Part shown: positions 1 to 12,803 of the stretch, piece by piece
How the letters are laid out: every line of letters starts with the position of its first letter
Position numbering within the stretch: position 1 is the stretch's first letter
Assembly (NCBI GenBank): GCA_036250225.1
Contig: JAPZLL010000012.1
Coordinates: 558,001-622,000 of the forward strand
Length of the DNA: 64,000 nucleotides
Direction: 5' to 3'
Source: Cercophora sp. LCS_1
Lineage: Eukaryota > Ascomycota > Sordariomycetes > Sordariales > Lasiosphaeriaceae
Program-made: the position numbers and the translations under genes
Notes under the pieces: model-generated
The model's input: the letters and a program-made list of their open reading frames with translations, nothing else
What the model was told of the DNA's origin: nothing
Databases searched by the model: none

Positions 1-78
1 GAGAAGAGGGATGGGGAGCCGGATACTAGTGCGCCAGGGTCGAGTTTTAAGAGTGTTAAGCCTGAGGGGGGGCAATGA
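1..78 (+). CDS. C-terminal end of an unidentified protein (5' part outside window)
   Basis: The frame beginning at base 1 is open for 25 codons and stops at TGA 76-78. The encoded tail is hydrophilic and disordered-looking (Glu, Lys, Ser, Gly, Pro; ends PEGGQ), as expected for the end of a fungal protein. It lies convergent to UTP20, which ends at 313, with 234 nt between the two stops; that gap shows only AT-richer 3'-flank-like sequence. No domain is visible, so the identity is unknown. A chance 25-codon open frame cannot be excluded. Confidence 0.4.
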   Translation, partial: EKRDGEPDTSAPGSSFKSVKPEGGQ

Positions 79-312
79 AGTGAAGGAAGGGGATGGACTT
101 GTGTAACAAAAAATGTATGCATATCGGCGTTTTTTAACGGGGCAGGGAGAGAGGCGTTGGCATACCCGGGACAATCACCCCACTATACTATAGATCAGAC
201 CTCGCGGTCGGAAGCTTGTAATAACAAAACATTGTGTGAATTTTGCTATGCAAGTCAAAACGCAAGTAGATTGATTTTCTATAATCACTTTCGGGTATAT
301 CCACCTTCCATC

Positions 313-3300
313 TCAAGCCCGATACGCCATCCTGGCGCTCTTTTGCTCCCGGCCCTTTTCCTTTCTCTTTTCCTTCTTCTTCTCAAACTTCTTCCTCTTG
401 TCTCTACCATGCTTATCGGGCGCCGTGATGGCCTCAATCTTGCGCTTGCTCGACCTCTGCTGCCGCCTCTCCCTCACATCCTCACCGACAGCCAGCAGCG
501 CCTTGGTGTACTCTGCGTTTCCGACCTTTCTCTGCAAAATCTCCATGACCGACTGCGCCTTGGTCTTAAGAGTCTCGTATCTGGTCTTGTACGTCTCATT
601 AAGTGAGAATGGTGCCGGAATGGACGGATCGGTCAGGTTGCGCAGGGGCCGCAGGATCGGCTTGAGCGATGGCAGGAGAGTCTCCACCTCAGCCTTGGCA
701 CAGAACGCCTCGAGGACGTCCATGGCTGCGAGCTTTGGCACAAGCGACTGCGGATTGGGCTGTCTTTCTCGTCGGATAACAGCCGCCAGTCTCCAGAAGA
801 AATAACCCGTGTCGGGGCGTTTCTTTGCCTCTTGAACGTCTTCGTCCTCGTCTGCATCTGATTCCTCGTCGCTGTCGGCTTCTTCGGAGCCGAGATAGCC
901 GCCGAGGAAGAGAAGGACTTGAGCGGCTTCCTGGGCAAGTTCTTCGTCGACCTCGACTGCGTCAAGCAGACCGAGCGTTGCGCGGACAAGCTTGGCGATG
1001 TTGTCTTCGCTCAATTTCAGGCCATGAGACCCAGGGAGAGGCGCGGTTTGGCCCTTTGCCGCGTTCTTGGCAAAATCGGCGAGGTACATGCTCAGCAGCT
1101 TGATAGCAGTGAGTCTGACTGTAGCATGGGGGTTTTTGAGACTGTCCTTGACATGCGACCACAGCGCTTCGGAATCTACGGCTAGGGCTTTCTGCGGGTG
1201 TTTCTGCACCAGGGTTTGCGTGGTGAGGAGTGCAGTGTTGACGAGCTCCCAGTCGGATTCCTCGCCTTGTTCCTCGCGAAGAACCTCTGTGATCTTGTTG
1301 ATGACTAGCGAGAGATCCTTCTTGTCGTTTGCGCTCGGTTCTCTCCCCTCAAAGTAGAGACCGAATGCATGGAGGGCAAGATTCAAGACCGCCGTATTCC
1401 CCTGTTGCTCGATCCACGATCGCAAGAGAGTTATGAACTTGGACAGCCGCTCTTTGTCTGCCACAGCAAAGATTTGCTTGAGCAACTCTGCGGCAGCGAG
1501 ACGACACTTCTCACTGTCGTCGTTTGCAATGACGAACACAAGTGGGATGAAGCATGTTCCGGATACCTCCTGGACATACTCATCGCCGGTCTTCTTCAGC
1601 AAGAGATTGATAACCTCCATGACCGAGAGCCTTCCGCCCTCGCGCTCGTATTTGAGATTGGCAACGATGAACTTGAGTTGCTTTTCCCATCTGTTCCTCT
1701 TCTGGGGATACTCGCGCAAGAACTGGAAGAAAGCACCACGAGCAAGGTCCCGGGTATCCTTGTCGTCGTTTGTAATCATGACCGTGCCGACGTGGTCAAG
1801 AGTGTCGTAGACCGCTGCCGTCTCCATCTTCCTGTCGAGCACACACCGAAGGAAGTTGAATGAAACATGGCGATGCAGAGGCTCTGTCAAGTCATCTTTG
1901 AGTTTGCCGAGTAGCATGTCGAGCGCTGCATCCTTGATGGGGATTTCCCGTCTGTCCCTGAGGACGACAGCGATCAGCTTAAGCGCTGCTTGCGCGACCT
2001 CAGACGAGGTGGTAGGCGATAGCGAAACCACCTTGATCGCCTCTTTGGTGGCAACTTTATACAAGCTGGCTGAGTCATTGTTCTTGAAAGGCACTTTGAC
2101 GATGACGTTGAGGAGCTTAAAGGCGGCGATCTTGACCTCCTCCTCTGGCGACAGGATCGCATCACCTAGGATTGATAGAAACCCGGTGATATTACTTGGC
2201 GTGCGAAGGCCATCGTGCTTTTTGAACACGGCGCGGAGAATATCGAGGGCGAATTTGATGAGCTTGTGAGTGTGCTTGCTGGTAACGCCCCCGTCGCTCT
2301 TTTTCGCAGCCTTCAAGACGAGATAACGTCTGATGCGGGGATCAATCTTCTGCTGGACGTCCTGAGCTTTCTGGCTCTTGTAAACCTCTTGGATGACCTC
2401 GTAGCAGAAGACCAGAGTGCTCTGTGATGCAGCGGCTGGGTTTTCTAGGAGACCCTTAGTGATGCGGGTGAGTAGTTCATCAATCTTCCTAGCCGTCCGA
2501 ACATCCAACTTCTCCTGGAGAAGCGCCTGGAGTGGCGAGGTCAAGTCTCCTAGACGCGTGATGGAGGCAGTTTTGGCAATCAGCTCCATGGAATCCTGGC
2601 TCTTGCTGCCCTTGATCTCCTTCATCTTGTTGGTGTACTCCTCCGCGTCCTTTTCTTGGCCAGTGACGCCAAAGACGTCATCCATGATTACGGCCATGAT
2701 GGAGGGGAGGCAGTAATCCAGTGACCCCTGAGGAAACTGGGGGATACAGACCAACAGAATCGAGTGTAGCGTGTAGGAGAGCACGTGAAGCTGGTAGCCC
2801 TTGATCAGAGCACCCCTCAACTCTTTGAGGACGAACTCCAACCTTTGCGGGCCAATGATACCAGAAATCTTGGCGAGGGTGTCGCGTGCCATGTCGCGAG
2901 ACTCGACTGCCTTACTCCTCAGGATATGGCAGATATCCGTGAGCAAGCTCGGGAGCTTCTCGTTCAAAAGCTTATCCGGGAGTAGCGTAAGGAATTTCGC
3001 GATAATGACGCCCACAGGAACTCTAGCGCTCACGGTGGTCTCGTCCTTCTCGTGGATGTACTTGAGCAACGTTGGCAAAAAGCCATTGACAATCTCACCA
3101 CTCAACTTCTCCTGATCGGGAATTGTAGATGCAAGACGGCACGCTTTTCTCTCCGCTCCGTCCACCTCCATGGCATCGGTGGACTTCTGGGTGATGGCAG
3201 CACGCAGGGTGTCGGCCTCCTTTTCCAGGAGACGAATCACCCTCTTCTGCCAATCTGGCTTGGACTCGGCATATGAAACAAATCTTCGAAGAATTGCCCG

Positions 3301-6300
3301 GTATTGCTGCCACTCCAGAGACGAGCTCAACACCGCGATTGTGTTGACTGCCTGCGCACCCAGTCCATGGTCATCACCACCATCTGGGCGACCAAACACA
3401 AAGTGCTCGAGAAGCGGGATGAAGAATTGACTAATGTGTTTGCTGCGGAACACATGCTTTTCTTGAATAGTCTCGAGGAGGCGAAGAGCTTGAAGCTGTC
3501 GCGAAGCGGCGGGACTCAGGATATGGAAGAAGAAGGCCTTGTCAGCGTCGACTGACTTGGGGTTCAATGGAGTGAGGTCGGCAACAACCTCCCACTCTGG
3601 TAGGTGGGCGATCAAGTACCCAAACACGCGAAGAATCTCGCGCCTGACGGTTTCAGACTCATCCCTTGCACCGGCGTAGATAGCTGGGAGGACGACGGTG
3701 GACAAAACATCCAAGAACGCAGCTTGATCATGTGTTCCCCAAGCTAACTCCGCAGCGCTGATGAACTTGCAAATACCGTCAGCCGAGTTAGTCGAGAGGA
3801 CACCAAACTCTTCATCTTGTTGGATGTAGAAAAGCATGTTGTGCAGCAGCGGCATCCATTGCTGGATCGTAAAGGGCGTCTCGCGATCTCGAGAGATGAC
3901 GTTCAAGGCCGCAATTCGTGTGTTGTAGTCTGCTGTGTCCAATCTCTTGGCGAAGAAGGAGTTCATATCGCGACACAGCTCTGCCACCTCCAGAGCCCAT
4001 GGTTCTTGAGCAGCGAACACCAACAGGACCTCAGCCAGTGCCTCTCTGTTCTGTTTGTCCTTGAAGTATCCGAACAGGGACGAGATGGTGCTGTAAACCC
4101 CTTTGTTGAGTTCATCGTTAGACTTGAGATCTTCCAGCACGATGAACTCCTTGAGAATGATGAGAAGCGAACCCTTGATCTTGGGAGTCACTCGGCGAGA
4201 TGGCTGGTTGAGGAGGTATGTAGCAATCTCCACCATGTCCTTGACACTTGTTGATGTCTTGACGATTGGCGCGAGCGCAACAACCGTGTCGACGGCGGAC
4301 CCAAGAAGATCCCGTCCAATATCATGTCGGTCACGGAGAAGACCGCCAATCTCCTTCAACATCAGATCAATGTTGGCCTCCAAGAGTTCAGATTTGATGA
4401 GCTCGTTGAATTCCGATTCCACTGCGGGTGCTTGCGCCAGATGGATCAAGTTCTTGACGATGTCGAGAGCGAAGATCTTCACTTCATCCTTGGCCTTCTC
4501 AACCCCGAGGGACTCGAGGATTTTGGGCAAGATTCGCTTGTCGATCGAAAGAAACAAAGCCGGCTTTGGTAGCACTGACCAAGTCCCCATGAGCTTCCAC
4601 GTCGCGGACACTCCCTGTGTAGTGTCTGCGGGGAGTTTGTCGATCCTCGGGCTGATAATTTCAGTAACCATGGCATTTCCATATGGAGTCCAGTCGAAGG
4701 TCTGGGCGTTTTGGAATAGCTTGCACAGCGACTTCAGGGCAGTGGTCCTGATGACCTTGTACAAAGAAGCATTCTCGACAGGGTCTGCCTCCTCTGGATC
4801 CTCAGAGCTCGCCCCAAGCTTCCGGCAGGCTGAGAAGAGACAGTATAGCAGAGCATTAGCCAAGGGTTTAATGTAGGGCAAGAGACCGCTCCGCTCAATG
4901 CCGCCGCCGAGCTCGTTGATGATGGACTCCAGCATATTCAAGAGACCGACTTGCTTTCGTGCGGGGAGAATCTCGTGGGAGAAGGTGCTCTCACGAACAC
5001 CCTTCTCATCGACAGCACGAATATGGCGAAGCTTCCCGAGAGCGATGTCGAGGAATCCACCCATGTCGTCAACATCGAGATGTCGGATGACAGCAAGCCG
5101 GGTCGCATGTAGACCATGCCGACCACTTGCGGCCCCCTTTTTGGAGATCATCCGACCATAGAGCAGGTAAAGAAGTACTGGCCGGACTTCAGCGCGGTGT
5201 TCGGGCTGGATCTTGTTGTCGCCTTGGAAGAGCACCGTGAGCTCGTTCTTGAACCTGGCCTCATCCAAAAGGTATTCGAGGTGTTCTTGGTACGGCTTGA
5301 TAGCATCGCTTTTCCATGCCAGGATCGCCTTCAGCGCTAGTTTTTGTAACTCGATGTCGCCGTTCCCCAGCAGCTTGAGAAGCGCCGTATAAACCCTTTG
5401 ACTTTGGTAAAGGACTCTGGAGTTGTTGAACTGGGCAAAGACACCGATCAAAGCCTTTCGATCAGGAAGAGACCAGCTTCCCTCTGGTAAGCCCTCGGAG
5501 TCTTCCTGGATGTCCTCTGCGAGTTCGTCTTCCTCCTCCGTAAAGGAAAGAAGATGTGGAACAAGGCGTCTCGACCTCTTTTCCGCGGAGCCAGGCAAAG
5601 CGGAGAGGACCTTGAGCGCCCTGCTGCGCGCGCGATCAAGATGCGGTTCAACGATCTTTTGGCCTTCCTCGAAAACCTCAAGCATGCCTTGAGAGGGCTC
5701 CTCAATGACATGCCCGGTAGTTTCGGAGGTCTTCCGCAGCCTGATCATGTTCAGACACTCAAAGTCAGAGAGCGGTCCCCTATGCTCGTTGTCGCCCGGT
5801 GGCTTGTAGGGGCCACTCCATTGTGGTGAAGGGATATCAAGCCAATCAAAGGCTAGGTCCGCAATAGGTTCCTCGCCGTGTTTGCTTTCTGCTACCTTTT
5901 TCATCGTCTCCACCGCGTCATCCCAGACTGGAGACAACTGCACCGTCATCATACCGAACAAGAAGGCGGGAATGGCTCGTATGAGCCAAGAGCCCTCGTC
6001 GATATGAGAAAATGTCTGCCCGAGCTTGCGAAGGTGTACTCCGATGCTCCTGATACTTTGAAGGCTGAGGGCAAGCTCTTCAACTTGAATCATCGTTGCG
6101 AGTGCAGAATGTTGATCCGGGGTTTCTTGTAGAACCTCGAGGATCCTCAGCGAGGCCAACCGCAAGTCATGCGATGGGGCCGACAGGTTGTTGATGAGTG
6201 ACTTGACTAGGGGGTCGTCCAACTCTTGGGGGCTTTCGCTGCCAGAGTTGAGATCAGGCGAGAGTTTGACTATACCACCCACTTCCCGCTCATAGATCAG

Positions 6301-8213
6301 CAGTGCCTCGAGGAACGCCGGTGATCGACAAAATCGCGGTGCCGCTGCTCTTAGAAGAGGAGAGAGACTGGTGTCGACGGATCCGCCCACTGTACACATC
6401 CTCAGGTAGGCTCGGAAGCCATCGCTCATGATGAAATTCGCTTCATCGGTGGGCAAGGATGAGGATGGTCGGAGAGCAAGTTTCAGCTTCTTCAGCAAAA
6501 CCTCTGCTATCCTAGGGTTCGTGGACGGGTGAACAGCTGACACTTCGAGGACACGCAGACGCGCCGAGTACTTTGGCAAGCATTTGTCTCGCCAGGTCTC
6601 GGGGTCTTTGCCGAAACCACCACTCTCCGGGAAGGGTGTGTCTTCCAACCTCTTAAATTTGGTAACGACCTGGTCCTGCCAGGATTGTGGCAGTTGGCGG
6701 CTGTCTTTTTCACCGACTCGGGGCAAAGCACCAGACTCTACCATCCGAGGGATCAAAACGCAGAGCATGTCCTCGTTCGCAGGCTCAGACCAGTGGTCTT
6801 TGATGAATCTGCCCTTATGTTAGCCATTGATTCAATGTCAGCGGGGAAGAACACAAACTTCTGGAACTCCATGTGAAAGAAGCTGCGGAACCGCTCTGCG
6901 TCAAGACCGGAGAGGTAGGAGCAAAACGGGATATACCACGTCATGAGAGGCCCCTTTGTCATTTTCGAGTTGAGTCCGTTCACCGATGGAATCAATGCAT
7001 CAACTGGCGCCTGTCCCGCGACAATAGCAGCATTGACAATAATGCGCTGCCACACTTGTTCGGGTGTCGCCCCCTCAACCATTTCCTTGCGTGTTGATAG
7101 CTGCCCCAACAGCTCCACAAGACCCTTTACAAGCGCGCTCCAGTCCTGAAGACGATTACCTCTTCTGACGCCAGCCATTGTCCCCAGAAGCTGAATGGAC
7201 AAGACCGAACGTTCAGGAGCTGCCAAACACTCTTCCACAATCCTCGTCTCCACGCTGGTAAACGTCTCAGGGGTAGAATGATGGATGATGCTGGTGAGTA
7301 CTCCAAGGCAAACATTCGTCCAGATTGTCGTCGCCTTGAGATCAAACTCTTCCTCAGGCACCTTTTTTGCTAGAGCAGCAAATATCTCCGGCCCAGTTGA
7401 GTGCAGCGCATTCCCCGCGCCCTTGATGGCCTCGGCGAACATGACCATGACACCCTGGCTGTACAGCCCAAACTGCCTATCCTCCGCCACGCTCTGAAGA
7501 TCCTTCCTGACGTGCTCCACGATGAGCGGCAGTGCTTTGTCTTTGTGCCCCGGCGACGCAGCCTTTTTTATGAGAAAACTCATTGCCTCGGCGGAAAACC
7601 GTGCAATGTGACCTGGGTTTTTGGCCTTGCCCATCAGGGGTGCTACCGCGTCGTATGTCGGTCGTATATCGGGAACGATAAGCCTCGAGAGAAATTTGAA
7701 TAGGAAGGCCAGCGCCGCGAACGTCCATTCAATGGCTTCGACATCGTGGACTTTGGAGGCCAGGTTGACGATCAGCCCCAGCGCCCGGGGGTAGTGTTTC
7801 TCGAAGCGGACGCCCAAATCGTGTGCAAAGGCGGTAAGAAGGTCGAGGAGCGGTTCGAGTGCTTCCTTGTCGTGGCGCTCGATATACTCGGCCAAAAGGT
7901 CCATGATTCGGTCTTCATGGTACAGTATCTGGGCTAACGATTCGGCGAGGGGAGTGGCATCGCGACGAAAGGCCATGTACGGCCGGGAGAGATTGAGCTC
8001 GGCCCATCGTTCCAGACCGTTGCGCAAGTACGAGGTGGTGGCGGCGAGGTCTTCGGCTTCGAGATCATGGCGGCGCACTTTGCGGAGGGGATCGAGGGAA
8101 TGGAGCTTGGCGATTTTGGCGCTGAACGACTCCCATCGATGGTTTTTTTGGTGGGGAGTCTTTTTGGAGCGCCGCTCGGCCTTGGCGATACGGCCAGATT
8201 TAGTGGCCGGCAT
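313..8213 (-). CDS. UTP20: U3 snoRNP component UTP20 (DRIM-type HEAT-repeat protein)
   Basis: This is a very large helical-repeat protein of 2616 aa, matching the ~2500 aa of yeast Utp20. Utp20 acts in the nucleolus in the small-subunit processome during 18S rRNA maturation. There are two exons, 8213-6859 and 6808-313. The 50-nt intron (6809-6858) has donor GTTTGT, a CTAAC branch site and acceptor CAG, and joins the frames as EFQK-FIKDHWSEP. The start was set at MPATKSGRIAKAERRSKK because its basic start fits UTP20 N-termini; the frame stays open to 8309 without a better ATG. The rest is HEAT-like helices, with an acidic stretch (EEADSDEESDADEDED) near the C-terminus and a strongly basic nucleolar-type tail (KRKIEAI...KKKEKRKEKGRE). 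Identity rests on architecture, length and N/C-terminal signatures. Confidence 0.9.
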
Positions 8214-8665
8214 CGTGGCAGCGTTGACAATGTCGCTCTTGTAAATGTCAAGACATCGAGTTTCTTCGCCGAAATCAATTGCTAGGCCCCAAGTCCCAAG
8301 CTTCAGCATCTGGAAATTTTTTGCCAGGATGCAAAGGCGGTGGAGCAGATAAGCCGATAAGAGAGGGGTGGTGGGTCGCTAAGCTCCTATCCTGTGCCTA
8401 TTGCCAAGGCTCTGGTTTCTGCAAGTCCTCGATAACAAACAATCCTCACGGAGAGCAACTTCAACGCTGTCGAGAACTGGATTCTAGGCTCTGTTCTCTC
8501 ATTACAGGTCCTTCCTCGGTATCTACCAGCCATTTTTTTCACTGGTCTTCTTGGCCATATTTGTAGCCTACAGCACGCTGGCTCACTCAGATAATGTTAC
8601 AATACAGAGACAGTCCACCAGCCACGGTTTTGACCAACAGATTTCCTTCCCCTCAAATTTGGCGA
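8214..8665. other. Intergenic region between UTP20 start and CwfJ-gene stop
   Basis: These 452 bases should hold the UTP20 promoter/5' leader and the 3' end of the downstream-reading CwfJ gene, both on the minus strand. The UTP20 frame is open upstream of the chosen ATG to 8309. I see no TATA box or other clear motif. Confidence 0.5.
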
Positions 8666-10383
8666 TTACTCTTCATCCTCATCAAGCGTGAAATCCCACT
8701 CTTGGAACGCCTCGCGGAGCTTATCCGCATCGTTCTTCTCCTCATCCACCGTCTGTTCCACGTCCCTCCAGACCACTCGGTCCTCCAAGCGAAGCAAGTT
8801 TGCCATGACCTTTCTCGGGTACTGCAGGTCGAATCGGACCTCGGGATCAAGCTTCATCAGAAAACACTTCTCTTGTACCTCTCCATCGCCAACCTCAACC
8901 CAGGTCCAGATCCGCAGGTAGTCTCCCTCAACGTCGTCGGCTGTGCCAAAGGTCTTTTCCTCGAGTTTTCCCAGCATCATGTCCTTAGCCATTACTATAA
9001 AGCCACTAGTCACAATGCCGGACTCAAGGATACTAGCGGGGATCGGCAGCAACTGCCAGTGAACGTGAATGTTCCTCTCTCGGTTGATCTCAAACGTGAC
9101 GACGCCGAGCTTCCGATCCGACCTCTTCGCCACCATTTTCTGCACAGACTCTCTAAAGCGCGACATCTCACTATATGTCTGCGAAGCTTCCGCAGCGAGC
9201 GCAGCTGTGCTGATCGACGGCGCATGCGCGATGGGGGCGATGATGATATGGCAGGGGAAGTTTAGGCCGAGCTTCTCGAATGTTTCAGATGTTGGCAACG
9301 GCCCCTTGGCAGTAACCATATATGCATTGTCTGCGATGCTGACAATCATGTGGCGGGGGAGGTTAACGTTGGAAAGACAGAAAAAGCAGCGGTCCGGACC
9401 CGGAGGAGGGGACTTCTCGCGCCGGTGCTTACGGCCGCGGCGGTCTCTCTCATGGCCACCATGCGCAAAGCGGTTGAAGCCCGCCGTATCTGCTGAGCGT
9501 TTATTCAACGCCTTTTGGGTATCGAGGAAAGGTGTGAGGGTACTGCCCGGGGGAGGGTTGAGGATGGTCTCGCGGTTGATGGTGAAGGCGTACATGGACT
9601 TTGCCTTTGCGGCATTGCCCCATGGAGCGAGCGAGATAAACCGAGTGAGAGGAACACCCTTATCCGCCTCCTCGGGGTTCGGTGGTGGAAAGAAAGGTTC
9701 TCGCTCGAAGCAGACCGTCTCGGTGGAGATTGAGAAGTGGTATCGCGGCTTGAGGGCTGTGCAGAGCCCAGCAATGCTTTGACTCGATGGGGCAGTACTC
9801 TGAGAGATTCCTAGCTCTTTCGCCTTGGCGCTATTCTTCCAAATGTCGGCAGGCCACATGGTGGTGAGGAGAATATCGGCATTATTGGCGCCGCGCAACG
9901 TTCTCGCGTCTATCTCGGTGTGGAAGGGCTCCGATTCATCTTTCGATAAAGCAATAATACCCCCATCAACGCCCCCGTCCAGCAGCCCACCCAGGGTCAC
10001 TATCCGAACGCCGTCGGAGGTGTTGGTGATGCTGCGCTTCCCGAGGAAGTGGAGATTGGGCGCCACCTCCTCGTTGGCAGAAATCCTCTCCAGGACATCT
10101 GGGGGTAAAGCACGAGTGCCGACAGTGAAGTACGTTGGGCAAGGGATGGCAATCTGGCCGTCGAGCAGAGCTTTGAGCTCATCGGGATCTTGAGATGAGA
10201 CGTCGTCGAAAAGATCGCCGGCAACCATGGCAAAGCTAAAATTGTTCTTGGCATTCAAAGCTGCCAGTTTGCCAAACGCGGCTGCGAGCCGGCCATTGAT
10301 GCTCCCAAAGACAAAGCTGGGGGCGCGTCAGTAGGATCTCTTCTGCATAGCTGTTGATTGGGAACTTACACTTTGGCCGCCAT
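8666..10383 (-). CDS. CwfJ/HIT-family protein, DRN1/CWF19L1 type (lariat-debranching associated)
   Basis: The predicted protein has 554 aa. Exon 1 is only 14 nt (10383-10370); the 53-nt intron (10317-10369; donor GTAAGT, branch CTGAC, acceptor CAG) joins it to exon 2 (10316-8666), giving MAAKVFVFGSINGRLAAAF. That is the usual start of the metallophosphatase-like N-terminal domain of DRN1/CWF19L1 proteins. Residues ~1-240 form this domain, followed by a basic linker (GGHERDRRGRKHRR). The CwfJ C1 region has a Cys pair (CFFCLSN, Cys315/318) and a HIT-like core (HIIIAPIAH at ~361; His422 and His424 in NIHVHWQLLP). The CwfJ C2 region completes the C-terminus, which ends acidic. Yeast Drn1 associates with the debranching enzyme Dbr1 and late spliceosomes. 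A direct CWF19 splicing-factor role is less likely because the N-terminal phosphatase-like domain is present. Confidence 0.87.
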
Positions 10384-12803
10384 CTTGAAACTTTCCCCGT
10401 CAACTTACACGCTCTTCAGGTCGTCAACAATCGTAAAATTGCAGAAGTGAGATGGAGAAGGAGCGTGGTCATCAAAACCGAAAAACAAGGACCGTGTTCA
10501 AACCCCAACGTTTGAGTAGTTGGGAAAGAACGCGAGAAAAAAATACTGAAGCCTTGAGACTAGGGCCTGGTCCTCAGGCTTGCATTTCACCGAGCGCGCG
10601 ACTTGAGAACCTTGAATGCAAGATGCAGAGCGCGACCAGCCAAGAAACCCCCACATGCACGTTATCGCTCTTATCGTAGCGCACCGTTTTGGCGATATGC
10701 GCCTCTCTTTCAACAACCGAGCACAGCGTTTGTTGGCCGCGAAATCCACATCAAGGTATCATGTACCCTCACGTTGGAAGACCGATCTCTACTTCTGTAA
10801 AAATATAGCAATTCACAAGTCAGGATATCCCTGTGACCTATGAGGATGCCATGCATCGGCACCCACGATTGGCTTGTTGCCCTGCCGTGGCGAGACGTTG
10901 AAACATGTCGATTTCGACCCAAAATTTATGCAGAGAAAAAAATCACGGTGAAGAAAAGGTATTACGAGAGTTGATGGATGTACACCGCGTAGGCCAAGGG
11001 CCCCATCACGGAGAATCGAGCTTCTCGAAGCCGCAAAGCACGGACCCGCCGGGACCCACCCGGCCACGTGCGTGGGGCTGGGCCGGCCCGTAATCCGGGG
11101 TACAGCCCCGAGCAGTTCCCCACATCGGCCGACGACTCCCGGTAAGTCCGCGCAGGTGTCGATTCAACTTTTATCAAAACATAATTGATTAGCTGGGATG
11201 AAAGGCAACGCCGACAACCAACGAAAGGGGGCAAGATTTCGCTGCGGTAACAGGTGAAGCCAAGCTGCGGTGCTCGAGAATAGACAGCCCAGCCTCTTGT
11301 GTATCTTGACAAAGAGTCGGCTCCAAACCAAACATCAGGAACCCTCGTCGCAAAATAAAAGCAAGGGATCGAGGCAAAGACAGCAAAAGCTACTACTCCG
11401 AAATCCCGCTGAAGGCAAATACGAATGCCTCAAGGTTTCACCAGCCAGCAAGACGAGAAGTTGGTGTATTTTTGTGTATTTGGGATTTGTTCTTGTGCTT
11501 TCGCCAGTTTGCGAAAGCACTTGTTTTCCAACCAAGGGGGGACAATTAAAAGTCCGCGCGCTCCAGATGCGGGATACCCTGGTAGCGACAGTATGATAAG
11601 CAAATACAAGAAGGCGGCGGCAACTCGGGGAGCAAACCGCTACAGGATATGTCCACCAGCTCTAACCATAACGGTGAGCCGGGATTCCTCCCCCTGCACT
11701 TCCTTCTCAGATCTCAGCTTCGCACTTTGAAAAGCGAGATACATAAACCGCCAGCCGTGCAATACCGCCTGCCATATGCTCCTTGGTTCTCTCCGCCCCA
11801 ATGGCGCCAGACCCTTCCTTTCCCCCCTTGCCTTCCTGGCGCTGAACCTGACCTTACAAACCACTGTAAGAAAAGCGACGGGTATACCTCCGTCGATAGC
11901 AGCAAAACCAGGAAGATGAATGCACCTCTGAAGTAGACAAAGAAACAGGTGGTTGGCGGGGTTAAATGCCGAACCGGGTATGTAGGGTGGTATCATATAA
12001 CACAGGTCGAAATTTCGGCAAGCCCAAAATGGGAAGAGAGCATGTCGACCAGAAAAAGACCAAACAACGCCAATGGCGTAATGGTGAAGGCATGGATATT
12101 GTTCCAACCTGGTCCCGTAGACACGGAGACATCCTCGCCAGCCACGCTATAGGCAGGCTGGCGGTTGACAAAAAGGTCTGTAACCCACACATAAAAAGCT
12201 TCGAAGGTCTTAGATGAACCATGATTTCCGTGCCAAAATGTAGGGGGCTTGAAAGACTGCCAATGCTGGGAAATACCAACGTAGAGGATGCTGCATGACG
12301 GGACCATGTGGAAGAGCCGGGATGCCAGATCCGAAGCTCGAGATGCTTGGACGATGCAACGTTCGCTATGCCAATGCTGTAGAATGCTGAAAAGTATGCC
12401 GAGGTTGCCGACGCCCGTGGGGAACCACCCCTTTCGTTGACAACCAAGCTCCAGGTATCGACCAAGAAGATCCTGACCAATGATGCTGGAGCAAGCATGT
12501 ATGCTGAAGAATTAAGACTAAGGAAAATAAACACCTAGTAGGAAGGTGCGAGTCGTAGAGTGTCGTTCATAGCGACATGTATCGTGGTTGTTGTCCCGAC
12601 CATGGACCATGACACAACGCGAATAGAAGCCGTTCCGAGAGTGCAGTGAAAACTGCTAATTAGGAACACATTGCTTGTGTTCATGTCGGTATTGGGTGAC
12701 ATTATCGGGAGGCGACTATGGTCGCAAGCGCCAAAGTCCGGCCAGGACGAAAACTCTTGTGGTAATCCCAACAGAGCTTTGTGGGTTTTGGATATTATGG
12801 TGG
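10384..12803. other. Gene-free stretch upstream of CwfJ gene and downstream of CDC25
   Basis: No open frame here looks like a real protein. The longest, 11962-12534 on the minus strand, begins at GTG and is low in recognisable structure; it may be CDC25 3' UTR. Around 11041-11110 the sequence is very GC-rich and contains a short inverted repeat, CGGGGTACAGCCCCG (11096-11110), resembling a CGG-spacer-CCG site for Zn2Cys6 regulators; that is only a resemblance. No tRNA, snRNA or transposon end was recognised. Confidence 0.45.

Noticed and set aside
11096..11110. Inverted repeat CGGGGTACAGCCCCG as a Zn2Cys6 binding site
   Set aside because: Single short palindrome in GC-rich DNA with no neighbouring target gene start; too weak to call.
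11962..12534. 190-codon minus-strand frame
   Set aside because: Begins at GTG, no motif, lies directly downstream of CDC25; more likely 3' UTR or chance.
12535..12771. 78-codon minus-strand frame next to the CDC25 stop
   Set aside because: No conserved motif; best explained as CDC25 3' UTR.
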